From: Euglena gracilis
Taxonomy: Eukaryota > Euglenida > Euglenophyceae > Euglenales
DNA length: 64,000 bases
Direction: 5' to 3'
Assembly (NCBI GenBank): GCA_039621445.1
Contig: CP154955.1
Coordinates: forward strand, 19,634,691 to 19,698,690
The notes under the pieces were generated by a model. That model searched no databases and was not told the origin of the DNA. It was given only the letters and a program-made list of their open reading frames with translations. Shown here one piece after another: positions 33,499 through 43,356 of the stretch. The stretch's first letter is position 1; every line of letters starts with the position of its first letter. The position numbers were made by a program, and so were the translations under genes.

Positions 33499-34160
33499 GC
33501 CTGTCTTGAACAACGTTCGGCGATTACCATGCCCCCCCCCCCCCCCCCCGCTATTCCCGTCCCCGGGACCCTTTACGGCCCAATGGGAACAGTACGGGGG
33601 GGGGAACAGCTCGGGGGGGGGGGGGGACCTAGGGCCCCCCCCCCCCCGAGCTATTCCCATACCCGACCCTCGGGCACCCCAAAAGGGGTCATTTTTGGCA
33701 ACTTTTTTGGATGTTCGCAAAAAATGGTCAATTTTGAGCACATTTGCCAAAAGGTGATTTTTAAAAACGTGTTCAGCCCGCCAAATGCCTGCCCTGAAAT
33801 TCGTGGTCATGAACACGTTTTCAATGAGGGCATTTGTGTCAATGACACGTTTTCAGTGAAGGCATCCGGGTTCAGGCACGTTTTCAGTGAGGGCATTCGG
33901 GTCAATGACACGTTTTCAGTGAAGGCATCCGGGTTCAGGCACGTTTTCAGTGAGGGCATCTGTGTCAACCCCCCGCAAAAAACGAAAATCGCAATCATGA
34001 AAAATCGGTGTGCGATTGAGAGGCCGTGTGGTCCTCAACGGGTGAGGCGGTTCGGGTGGCACTCTACAACACGAAGGATGACAACGAGAAGGCTAGTTTG
34101 CCTTGGCAGAACAGACGACGGCAGAACGGACGGCAGGGAAGGGGCGAAACTCACGGCACA

Positions 34161-34527
34161 CGACAGGCTTTGCACAGAAAAGAGCCATACTTTGGTGGCC
34201 GCCGCAAATCTTGGCAATGAAAATGATATGCCAAACCGCAGGCGTCACAGACAACTTTGTTCAGCTCCACACAATTTGGATTTTTCATGGATGATGTTGA
34301 CACAGTTTGGCGAACTCCAAACAGTTGGCAACAGCAGCAAGCTCTGCACCCACGGAGCCGGACTTTTTCTTTGTGTTGCCCTGTGCCAGCAAGGTGCCAT
34401 GAAGGGGGTCAACCTTCGGCTTCTTGGCATCTTGCTGGTATACCGCGAGAGCAGCCAGGAACAGTTCCGTCCTAGGGGGAGGTGGCAAAAGACCATTCAC
34501 AAAGTTTGCCGTGCGTTTGGCCATATT
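34161..34527 (-). pseudogene. PHD-finger protein fragment in transposon copy 1
   Basis: The N-terminal frame is open from a Met at 34524: MAKRTANFVNGLLPPPPRTE, a hydrophobic helix (LFLAALAVYQQ), a basic Gln/Lys stretch, and VGAELAAVANCLEFAKLC. It then jumps to NPNCVELNKVVCDACGLAYH and FLCKACRVP. Compared with copy 2, about 70 residues are missing, including the first Cys pair of the PHD finger. The start fits a Met after CCAAT-like sequence, but the deletion makes it non-functional as a zinc finger. Confidence 0.7.
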
Positions 34528-34833
34528 GGCAGGGCTGCGGAAAAAAAGAAAAAAAGAAAAAAAGAAAAAAAGGGGGGGGGTGACACGTTTTCAGTGAGGG
34601 CATTCGGGTCAATGACACGTTTTCAGTGAAGGCATCCGGGTTCAGGCACGTTTTCAGTGAGGGCATTCGGGTCAATGACACGTTTTCAGTGAGGGCATCC
34701 GGGTTCAGGCACGTTTTCAGTGAGGGCGCCGTTTTTTGGGTCCAAATTTCACAAATTGCCGTTTTTGACCCCTTGCGTGAATCATGACCACGAATTTCAG
34801 GGCAGGCATTTGGCGGGCTCTGAAAACGTTTTT

Positions 34834-34948
34834 AAACAAATTGTGGCTGAGCCCAGATTTCAGCCTGAAAACGTGTTCAGGGGCCCCCTTCGGGGGCCCC
34901 TGGCTGAACACGTTTTCAGGCTGAAATCTGGGCTCAGCCACAATTTGT
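34834..34948. repeat. Terminal hairpin of PHD transposon, copy 1
   Basis: Arms AAATTGTGGCTGAGCCCAGA, TTTCAGCCTGAAAACGTG and GGGGCCCCC pair around a TTCG loop (about 50 bp arms). The second transposon copy has the same hairpin at 62315-62430. Confidence 0.95.
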
Positions 34949-35103
34949 GTATAGAAAATGGTCCAAAAACGTCAATTTTTGACCACTTTCTTAGGAAGTT
35001 CTTTATAAAAAGTGCTATGACAGTGAGTTATTCCCGTACCCCCAATGGGAATAGCTCGGGGGGGGGGGAATAGCTCGGGGGGGGGGGGGGATGGCGGTAA
35101 CCC

Positions 35104-35734
35104 GTGGTTTTTTTGACGTTTTTTGTGGTCTCCATCAAGAAAACGGCGCGCTGTTGCAGTGCTATGGAGTAATTCTGTTTGGGTCATGTTCATGTCCCGG
35201 TGATTTTTGTCTGCCACGTTTGTGTCATTACTGCCATTTCAGCTCTTATCAGGGTTTCAATGGGGGTTTTGGCTGATTATGTTCCAAAAAAATCCCAAAA
35301 ACTGACCAAGAATGGGCATTTTATTTTTGGCCAGTTTTGGGTCACTGAAAAAAAAAAATCACCCCCCCCCCCCCCCCGGGGGGGGTTACCAGGATTTCCA
35401 CTGGCCAAATTCGGACTATCTGCAGCCCAGCCCCCCCCCCCCCCGCCTTCAGCAGGAGTGTGGCGGTGGCCATGAAAAGTTTCCAGGCATCACAGTAGGC
35501 TTATTTCAAAAAACACCAATTTTCACCCAGTGATCCCCATTTCATTGTTTACCACGTGGTGAAACAGTCAAATCAGGACTTCAACAACCAATTTCGGCCA
35601 TTTTTGGGCTTTCATTGATGACAAAACTGTCTGGATCGTTTTTACCTGGATCGACCAGTTCGGGGGGGGGGGGGGTTCAGAGGCTGAAGTGGATTTGACA
35701 AATTTGAACAAAAATTTTGCAACTGGATCAATTT
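35104..35734. other. Intron of the eIF4B-like gene, nothing recognised
   Basis: Unique AT-rich sequence with C/G runs at 35360-35390 and 35435-35450. No gene signal. Confidence 0.4.
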
Positions 35735-36426
35735 GAAACCGTGTATTGGGGCTCTGGCTTCACGCCCGAACTGGCGTCCAGAACGCCGGTTCGGGCGGGA
35801 AGCGGGCGTCTTGGGGGACCCAAAATGAAAAGTGCCAAAAAGTGTCCAAAAGGCTTTTGTAGACATGTGGCAATCATATCTGAGCAGTTTTTGGGGGTAT
35901 TTGGCCAGAAATTGGGGGTATTTTGTGCAAGAATTTCCATTTGGCCAAATTCGGGGAATTTCTGAAATATAATACCATGCAGCACGGCTGAAATCTAAGG
36001 CCATCTGCTATCGATCAAGGGGCAACATGGCAGGTGAACAGTGGAATTTGGAATTTGCAAAAAGGTTCGGAACATGCGATCGGCGATGGCCAAAGGGTAC
36101 GAAGCGAAAGGTCTTGGGAGAGCTTTCAATTGATATGCTGCATGGCACCTGAGGTGTGGGATTTCACAAATTAAGATGTCAAATTTTGGAATACACGATC
36201 GCTGAAAATAAGCGCTGTGTACCTTATGGTTGAATCCTGTGGCCATCGCTTTCGATTGATGGGTACATGGCATCAGACATGTGAAAACTTCAATTGGATG
36301 ATCAACATGGCCATGCGCCCAAAGGAGGTCAAAAATGCTCAAAAATGTTCAAAAAATGGGTATTTGGGACGAAATTGGCCGTGATTCCTTGAACGCCGGT
36401 TTGGGCGTGAAGCCAGAGCCGGTTTC
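35735..36426. mobile_element. TIR element (GCCGGTTCGGGC family), copy 2
   Basis: Starts GAAACCGTGTATTGGGGCTC, TGGCTTCACGCCCGAAC; ends GGGCGTGAAGCCAGAGCC, GGTTTC. It is in reverse orientation to copy 1. The flank after GGTTTC (AACAACTGTGTCCAGAACG) matches the flank at 63727, useful as a pre-insertion reference. Confidence 0.85.
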
Positions 36427-36662
36427 AACAACTGTGTCCAGAACGCCGGTTCGTGAAGCCGTGTTTCAGAACGCCGGTTTGGGCGGCAGTCCGAAACGGT
36501 GTTCTGGACACAGTTTCGTATCATAAACATGCCCTGAATTGCAAAATTGGTCATTTTTTTGGCAGATGCTTTTTGGACACTAGATTCTTGAATATTTTGA
36601 GTATTTCGAGGTTTTTGGCCTTCGGCAAAATAAAACGGCTTGCCTAGTCTCATGCCCTGGTG

Positions 36663-37128
36663 GTATCATTGGTACTTGTCTGTTATCGCACGACGCACCC
36701 CCCCCTTTGGTTATCGCACGACGCCCTTGGAACGGCCAGAATGCTTTCCCTTGGGGTCTCTTTCAACCGTTTTGGGTGGTTTTTGTGGTTATTTTGTGAA
36801 GGGAGACGAGGCCCTGCCATACCCCTTGGCACACCACACACAAGGGGAAACCCCAAAGGAGGCAGACAGGCAGGGAGAAAGAAAGATAAAGGCCGCCGAC
36901 CGTTTGGCCCGGAAGGGGGGATTTTGCCATCCCCCTGAACAAACATGGAAAAACAAGGACATTTGCCTGAATTTGGCCGAACGCGAAATGGGGCAAAAAG
37001 TTCACAACGACAGGTCCTAACCCTAACCCCATTCCTCCCAAAAACCCAATGCAGTCACCGGAAGGCGTCGTGCGATAACCAAAAGGGGGGGGGTATGTCG
37101 TGCGATAACAGACAAGTACCGTATCATT
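36663..37128. mobile_element. TIR element (TTATCGCACGACG family) with 8 bp TSD
   Basis: GTATCATT at 36663-36670 recurs at 37121-37128. The element is 36671-37120. Each ~55 bp TIR is GGTACTTGTCTGTTATC, GCACGACG, a C run, then a second TTATCGCACGACG. The interior is unique, with no transposase, and holds TAACCCTAACCCC near 37019. An 8 bp TSD suits hAT or MULE-like insertion; the TIR does not decide between them. Confidence 0.92.
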
Positions 37129-37248
37129 GGCACACACAGAGGGATTTTGTTGCTGTAGGAAGGGGGTCAGAGATTGTTTGGACCCCAGGGGTACCCCGCC
37201 GGAGGTGGAGGTCTAATGGGGGGTCTGGAGGAGCCTGTTGAGGGTGAA

Positions 37249-37426
37249 CCATGCCCCCCCCCCCCCCCCGATAGTGTCCCATACCCGTCTCAACCACAGG
37301 GCGGGTTTAGTACACGATTGGGGGGGGGTCAATAAATTCCTTTAGGACCGGCTGCTGGGTCCTGTGGCAGGGGGTATGGGACACTATCGGGTGGGGGGGG
37401 GACATCCTTGGGGGGGGGGGGCATGG
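37249..37426. mobile_element. Poly-C foldback element (GATAGTGTCCC family)
   Basis: Left: CCATG, C run, GATAGTGTCCCATACCC. Right: GGGTATGGGACACTATC, G runs, CATGG. The middle has ACCGGCTGCTGGGTCCTGTG. A lone left end (CCATGCCCCCCTCCCGATAGT) lies at 56517. Confidence 0.85.
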
Positions 37427-37796
37427 TGGCTCAAAAAAGGGCCCAAAATTGTTTTTTTTGCGCACTTCTTTGAAAAATCGGCCAAAACATACACCAACAT
37501 TTTCTTCTTCCTGAAAAAATGGGGGGGGGGGCGTTAAAACCCACAAGGGGGGTTGCACTAAAACACATCAGTCACCCTTCCCCTTCTTCGTCAAACTCAT
37601 GTTATTTTGCCCCCATCCCAACACTTTTTGCCCCCTCCTGCCAACCCCCCCTTTTTTCCGTTTTCACCAAACCTTTTCCCCATTCGGAGCCTCCCCTGCA
37701 TGCCTTCTTTACTGCTGTCAATATTGGCTTTAATGAAGGGGAGGACCAGTCTGCAATATCACCGACCAGGAAACCCAAATCCTAGCAGAGACATAC

Positions 37797-38003
37797 CGTC
37801 ACCTTTTGAAGGCCCTGCCCGCCAATCGGAAGCATCTCGGGCTCCAGTTTCCGTTGTTGCAGGTGCATTCATAAACTCCTCCTCATCATCGCTGGCCCAG
37901 GATGTTCCTTTCTGAACACCCAAGAATTCTCCCAAAGATTTCTTCTGAATTTGCTTCTTCCCTTTTTTCCCACCAGGTGCTGCACCAGGTGCATTCTTTT
38001 TGG
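37797..38003 (-). CDS. eIF4B/4H-like gene, exon 2 (N-terminal region)
   Basis: The 207 nt exon starts after AAATCACAG and ends at GACG|GTATGT, a strong donor. It encodes KKNAPGAAPGGKKGKKQIQ, KKSLGEFLG, GTSWASDDEEEF and ASDWRAGPSKGD. The basic run followed by S-L-x-x-F-L and a W-plus-acidic segment is the N-terminal signature of eIF4B-type proteins. The single G overhang joins exon 3 (G|GT GAG) to read SKGDGEHRPF. There is a 9.4 kb intron between them. Confidence 0.85.
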
Positions 38004-38050
38004 CTGTGATTTGAATCTGGTCGTTCCATGATTCATTCCATTCCACAAAC

Positions 38051-38060
38051 CTTCTGCCAT
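38051..38060 (-). CDS. eIF4B/4H-like gene, probable start exon
   Basis: ACCGACCATGG gives a good initiation context. ATG GCA GAA G is followed by GTTTGT, and a 47 nt intron ends at AAATCACAG, so the protein would begin MAEAKKNAPG. A 46 nt intron in the eEF1A pseudogene shows such short introns exist here. The alternative is that this segment is 5' UTR or an intron and the start lies further up. Confidence 0.5.
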
Positions 38061-39440
38061 GGTCGGTAGTGTTCGCCCGTACTGCCGCACGAGCGACAAT
38101 TATGAAACGCCACAACTCCCCGTTCCTGGTCGAAAACCGACGTTTGGCCCTGAAAAAGGAAACCGATCGGGGGTTCCCTTTGAGATCCCCGGAATTGGTA
38201 TTCCGATGTGCCGGCCGGAGTAGTGCCTACGAGTGTTAAAAACATGCGGATGTTCAAAAACTATCCGGTTGTCGACATTTTTGGAGGGGTGGAAGACGGC
38301 CCCAAATGTCAGTACAGCCTGGTCCCCTGACTTGGGCCGTCGACCTCGCAGTGTTCCACCCCCTCCGGAAAGATATGTCTTGGGACGAGAATATTGCTTT
38401 GAGGAACATGGCAGCAATGGAACACAAGAAAGTCAGAAAGAACCAACCTTTGTGAAGCCGAAGGATGGTTATTCAGCCCTCTGTCCTTCCATCCGTGGTC
38501 GGGCCTGGGCCCATTGGTGTCTGGTCTCCTCGGCCGCCTGGTGAAGCAAGCCCTCGATGACAAGCAAGGATGGGCAAGGCAGCACCTGGCCGCAGACATT
38601 TGGCAACGTATATCCACAACCTTGATGGCCTTTGTGGCTGAACAGCTTTCTGCAGCCGCTGCAACCAGAGGGCATGATGAGTTACCTCCAACGGCCACAC
38701 CGCAAGAGACGCCGTCGAGAACCATACAAGGAGCCACCGCAGTGGCGGTGGTGGACATGGAAGGATGGCAGAGAGTGCGCCAAGCCGAGGATGGGACGCT
38801 TGTTCAGCCCCACTCGCATCAGTGCACCTGCCCGAGGTGAGTCCCCTCGGAAGAGGGCATGGTAGCACCATCTCCGACGCAAAAAAAAATAGAAAAGGGC
38901 CCACACCCCTCTGGGTAAGGCCAGCGAGAATCGAAGTGAAACTGCCCAAGTGACAGGCGGGTGCAACGGCTCGCGGTTACCTGTCCCGACGGCAAAGAAC
39001 AGCACGCCGACACAGGCGACACGCTCGCACGGGCAACGCGCGGGCACGACACGCGCGAGACACGTGCGAGCCGTGCCGAGCCGTGCCGAGCAGGGGGGGG
39101 GGGGGCCCGGGGGAAAAAAAACAAAAAAAAAAAAAAAAAATAAAAAAAAAAAACAGGGGGGGGGGGGGCCGTGCCGAGCCGTGCCGAGCCGTGCCGTTCC
39201 AAGAGCCTCTCAAAAAAACTCTCTCAAAAAACGCCCACACACCAGGCAAAAAGCATCCGCCAAAAAGGCGAAGGAGGGGAGTCGAGCCGGCAAAAGCAAC
39301 GCACACAAAGGGTAGCCCGCCCGCCCTGGACACCATAAAGCGAGACGGAGAGAGCACACGCGACCCAATAAGCCGGCTATAGCCCCTCAAAAAAAAGGAG
39401 CCTCTCTTCTCTCTTGGCCTGCACAAAGCTTCTGACGGCC
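38061..39440. other. Upstream region; unrecognised open frames
   Basis: 38100-38330 (minus) includes a frame with VDNRIVFEHPHVFNTRRHYS, which looks protein-like but matches nothing I know. 38514-38840 (plus) is a 108-codon open frame, also unrecognised. GCCGTGCCGAGC repeats at 39068-39092 and 39165-39198 flank an A run (39113-39153). Confidence 0.3.
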
Positions 39441-39449
39441 TCCAGCGAT

Positions 39450-39838
39450 CTTTCCTCCTCCACCTGGCAGGCCTGGTACCTAGACAACGGAACAGTGATT
39501 CAGCCGCTGAAGTCCTTCACCTGCCCTTCACATCCTCATCCTCTCTTTCTTCGTCACTTCAGCACATTGGTCTATGCCTCAACCCCTCTAAATGTGTCCT
39601 GTGGTTACCACCCCGAGCCACCTGCTCTCCAGCTTCTCGGCGCCGATGATGGGTGTCTTGCGACTATCATTCCGACAAAAGCTGGGATATCACAACTCGG
39701 AAGTTTGAGGCAAACAGATGCTTGTCTTCAACGGACCTTCAGCTTGTTAAGGAATTGTGTCGACGGCTTTCACGTTACGCATCTCCTTCGACAAACCATC
39801 TTTTCTTCGGGCGTCCGGTGCCTCGAAAGCATCTCTGA
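39450..39838 (+). pseudogene. Reverse transcriptase fragment (retroelement relic)
   Basis: The segment shows a palm-domain signature: WQAWYLDNGTVI (39465-39497), where YLDN stands where active enzymes have YxDD; then HIGLCLNPSKCVLW (39563-39604) and LLRNCVDGFHVTHLLRQT (about 39735-39790). These sit in order in frames 0, 2 and 0, so at least two frameshifts separate them. The W-YLDDG / GL-LNPSKC-LW / LLR-C...LLR pattern is typical of retroelement reverse transcriptases; the clade is not resolvable. The Asp-to-Asn change and frameshifts make it inactive. Confidence 0.7.
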
Positions 39839-40255
39839 CCAAATATGACAAGCTATCTGCGGCATTGTTGGGACTTTTCTGTATCTGTTGCACTGGAATC
39901 AGATAACACTTCCATACAGCAGAAGTGGTTGGGGCATCTCTGATCCCTTGCTGGATGGAAGATGGTGCCCCTTTATACGTGATATCGCTCGCCTCCGTCC
40001 CTCCAAAACTAGATGACGGTCCTGCCGTCACGCAGCCAGTCCTCGCTGCCAATGTGTATTGCCTCCCGTTGCCAAGACTGGGCATTCAATTCGCTCGTGA
40101 AAATTTTCCATCGTGAAATTTATGGCCGGCCGTTGAAAATTTCACGCATTTTTTCAAAAATTTCACTCGTCCTTAGTATGGAAGACGTATTTCCTTCGTT
40201 GTCCCTATTGAATGCAAAGCAGATTTGCGTTCATCAGCCGTGTCTGAGACGAATC
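39839..40255. other. No gene recognised
   Basis: Continues from the reverse transcriptase relic. Contains AAAATTTTCCATCG / AAATTTCACGCA words near 40100-40170. Nothing else is supported. Confidence 0.35.
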
Positions 40256-40467
40256 TAACGTGACCCCCCCCCCCTAAATGGCACCCCCCCGGGAGCGTTT
40301 TGACCCCCCCTGGCGACTATTAGGGGGGGGTGACAATTAGGGGGGGGGGTTACTCAATTACCCCACATTTCCTTTGGGGCCATGGGTAACCCCCCCCCCT
40401 AATTGTCGCCCCCCAAAGGGGGGGCGACTATTAGGGGGGGGTGTCATATAGGGGGGGGGTCACGTTA
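40256..40467. mobile_element. Poly-C foldback element (TAACGTGACC family), complete copy
   Basis: Ends TAACGTGACCCCCC and GGGGGGTCACGTTA are exact complements. Internal words (GCGACTATTAG, TGACAATTAG, TAATTGTCG, GTGTCATATAG) alternate with 7-12 nt G or C runs around a central GGCCATGGGTAACC. Reverse of the copy at 26730-26916. Confidence 0.9.
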
Positions 40468-40489
40468 TGTTTAAGTTTGCCAGCACTCA

Positions 40490-40965
40490 TGGCCAAAAAA
40501 CTGACCACCACCTGTGGTCAAAAACTGACCAGGACATGTGGCCAAAAACTGGCCACCACCTGTGGCCCAAAACTGGCCACCACCTGGCCCAAAACTGGCC
40601 AGCACCTGTGGCCCAAAACTGGCCAGCACCTGTGGCCCAAAACTGGCCAGCACCTGTGGCCAAAAACTGGCCAGCACCTGTGGCCCAAAACTGGCCACCA
40701 CCTGTGGCCCAATACTGGCCACCACCTGTGGCCCAAAACTGGCCAGCACCTGTGGCCCAAAACTAGCCACCACCTGTGGCCCAAAATTGGCCAGCACCTG
40801 TGGCCCAAAACTGGCCAGCACCTGTGGCCAAAAACTGACCAGCACCTGTGGCCAAAAACTGGCCAGCACCCGTGGCCAAAAACTGGCTACCACCTTTTGT
40901 GGCCCAAAACTGGCCAGCACCTATGCTGGCCACCACCTGTGGCCCAAAATTGGCCACCAAAACAA
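40490..40965. repeat. 24 bp minisatellite (CAGCACCTGTGGCC unit)
   Basis: About 20 units of CAGCACCTGTGGCCCAAAAC plus TGGC, with ACCACC variants. As 24 is divisible by 3, all six frames stay open, giving 8-residue repeats. That explains the long open frames on both strands. Confidence 0.95.
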
Positions 40966-41301
40966 CAAAATCACAGTGCACCAGATTACCATTTTGGACA
41001 GACAGTTTAAGATCCTAGTCACAACAATCACAGCAGAATCAGAAAATACACGCATTGTCTCGGATGGCTGCAATAAAAACAAAATGGAGCAGTTTTGCAG
41101 GGACATGCTCAGGTCCAGATTATCAATTCCAATGGCTCATCATCATGTCCTCCAATGATCTCATTCCCAAGCATATAATTCAACAACTGTGAGACCTGAA
41201 GCAGAGAAAAATGAAAATTCTCTGACAGAATTGTTTGGCAAACCTTTGTCATGGGGAGCTTGGCAATACAAATCCAACACAAAGTTTTCACCAGTACACT
41301 T

Positions 41302-41484
41302 TACCACCCCCCCCCCCATATTGTCCCCCCCCCATATTGTCCCTCGGCCCGGCCGACGAGGGGTTTTTTTTGGCTCGGTCAATGAAATTTCCTTTGGTAC
41401 CCCCATATTGTCCCCCCCCCCCATATTGTCCCGGCGGGCCTCCTGGGGAGAGGTCGGTGGGACAATATGGGGGGGGGGGTGGTA
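41302..41484. mobile_element. Poly-C foldback element (ATATTGTCCC family), copy 2
   Basis: TACCACCCCCCCC, ATATTGTCC and their complements form perfect ends, closing GGGGGTGGTA. The orientation is opposite to copy 1 at 27510-27693. Internal GGTACCCCCATATTGTCC and CTCGGCCCGGCCGACGAGGG words are conserved. Run lengths differ between the copies. Confidence 0.92.
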
Positions 41485-42849
41485 TTTCGCATCTGCAGCA
41501 GGCTGTCCACAAAGTATTAAGCCAATGGCTTTCCCAATAACGTCAGATAACACAAGGTCGAACTGTTCATGAAGTTGAACTCCACTGCCACTCTTTCAAT
41601 CCTCCAGATGCCTTCTGCACATCATCCCAGTGAACAATAATTGCAACAAACATTTGTGGCAACAATTGAATTGAACCTCCGTCTCCTTGAGGACCTGCAA
41701 TGAGCGTTTCCGGGCCACCCGCCCGCTTGTCCGACATGTTCATGAGAGAAAAATGGACGCTCAGAAGGAACGGCCGCTTGGGTATTTCCTAGTAGGATTC
41801 TCCTATTTTTTCAGTGAAAATATTGAAATTTTTGAAAATTTTGAAATTTTCTGAAAAAATAAAAAATCTTGAAATTTGCCCAGTCTTGCCCGTTGCCCAT
41901 AGTGGCCGGCCTTTTTTTTTTGACGTTGTTTTTTTGTTTTTTTAATTCTAACGATGTTTTTTTTAAAAAAAACAAAAAAAAACGCCCAGTGGGTTTTTCA
42001 TGGAAAATTTTCAAATGCACATTTTCAATCATTTTGGCAACTTCTGGGTAATTTCTGCCAAAAACTTCCTTCCACAAAAATGAAAAAAGTCATAAAATTT
42101 CCATTTTTGTTGCATTTTTGGATGTTTTTGACCATTTTGGGCAGTTTTTGAGCCGAGTAGGATTCAAAGTATGGTTTGGGACTTTCATAACGAGTTTTTT
42201 TCAATGAAATTTTCCTTTTGTTTTTTTGACGTTTTTTTACCTTTTTTTTAAAAAAAACACGTTGTTTTTTTTATTTAAAAAAAGGACAAAAAAATGCCCA
42301 CTATGCCTGCCAGCTTTGTCCTGAGTCCAATGACCCCCCCAATTTTTTAAAAATGAACAGATGAATCGTGTGGGGATGTGCGGGACAACCAATGCAAGCC
42401 AGAAAAGACCACCATCCACTGAGACCAGCGGTGTCGGAACATTTTTTCCCCGGGGGGGGGGGGGCGAGGAACCGACAAAATTTGGAGCACATCCTTTTTT
42501 TCCCCGGCACAAAGCGCCGAGGAAATTTTTTATGGCACAACCAAAATGTATTTTTGTCCCCCTGGCCCCGAAGGGGCCGAGACGCTAACGTCTTTTTTGA
42601 AGTCCAATGCCCCAAAAACTTGAGCTGGAAAGCGAAATCATTGGTAGAACCCCCTTTTCAGACCTCCCAACTCAACTGTCGACTTCACAACCTGGGGGGG
42701 GGGGGAAGAAGCCATTTTTTACACTTTGCGCAAATCATTTTTTTGTTGACCCGTAGAGTTTCCTCCAAACTCGGCTGGTCAAGAAAATGGAGGGAGGGGG
42801 ACATGGGGAATCAGTTTGTATGCAAACCATGCCATTGCTTAGCGAACCC
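41485..42849. other. No gene recognised; A/T-run palindromes
   Basis: T-run/A-run palindromes with a CGTTGTTTTT or CGATGTTTT core lie at 41910-41990 and 42228-42297. 42010-42060 (CATTTTCAATCATTTTGGCA) is the empty-site paralogue of the hAT-like element at 43364. 42440-42600 is unique with GGCACAAAGCGCC words. Confidence 0.5.
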
Positions 42850-43131
42850 GGGGGGGGGGGGGGGGCACTTTCCGCTCCGAAAAAACCAGGCAATCACTTT
42901 TTTCGGCCAAGCCAATCAGTCACCCCCCCCCCCCCCGGGGGGGTCGGCCACTCAGGAAAACCAGTCACTTTTTGGCCTTTCAAGGCCATTTTGGGCCAAA
43001 ATTTTCTCCGGCGCCGGTTGGCCACTCAGCCACCTTTGGGTGATTTCTGGCCGGGGGGAGGGGGGTCACGGCCAGAAAACCAGTCAGTCGCTCACCCCCC
43101 CCGGGGGGGGGACAGGTGTTAAGTAACGGTC
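42850..43131. repeat. CAGTCAGTCAC / poly-G dispersed repeat, copy 2
   Basis: Same words in the same order as 19575-19905, including GGTCGGCCACTCAGGAAAAC, CTTTTTGGCCTTTCAAG and GGGACAGGTGTTAAG. G-run lengths differ, and about 10 bp are lost at the GGCGCC hairpin. Confidence 0.85.
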
Positions 43132-43356
43132 TGATTCAAACAGCCAAGGTGAAAAAGTTTTGGGTCCCAAAAAGCAATTAGCATCAAAGGAGGGAAAAAA
43201 AGTCGGTTTGTGGCAAAGTGGGCCGGCCTGTTTTTTTTTTTTTGACGTTGTTTTTTTTTTAATTCTAACAATGTTTTTTTTTGAAAAAAAAACAAAAAAC
43301 AAACAAAAAAAACGCCCAGTGGGTTTTGCATGGAAAATTTTTTGAATGCACATTTT

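Larger units (their letters stand above)
33760..34955 (-). mobile_element. PHD-finger transposon, copy 1
   Basis: The terminal inverted repeats contain CCGCCAAATGCCTGCCCTGA, then AATTCGTGGTCATGA (33778-33812 and, inverted, 34781-34822). Inside each TIR is a subterminal array of ~31-32 bp units with CACGTTTTCAGTGA (33830-33965 and 34582-34735). A long hairpin (34834-34948) adjoins the right TIR and ends CACAATTTGTGTATAGAAA. A protein gene fragment occupies the centre on the minus strand. No transposase is visible, so it is non-autonomous or a gene-capturing derivative. Confidence 0.85.
33525..35103. mobile_element. Composite poly-G element enclosing PHD transposon copy 1
   Basis: The outer ends TTACCATGCCCC...CTATTCCC and, reversed, TTACCGCCATCCCC...GAGCTATTCC carry AATAGCTCGGGG words. 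Inside lies the PHD transposon (33760-34955). Whether the outer repeats are one element or two flanking fragments is not certain. Confidence 0.5.

Noticed and set aside
40490-40965. 8-residue repeat protein (about 190 codons)
   Set aside because: A 24 bp unit keeps all six frames open at once, so the open frames carry no information.
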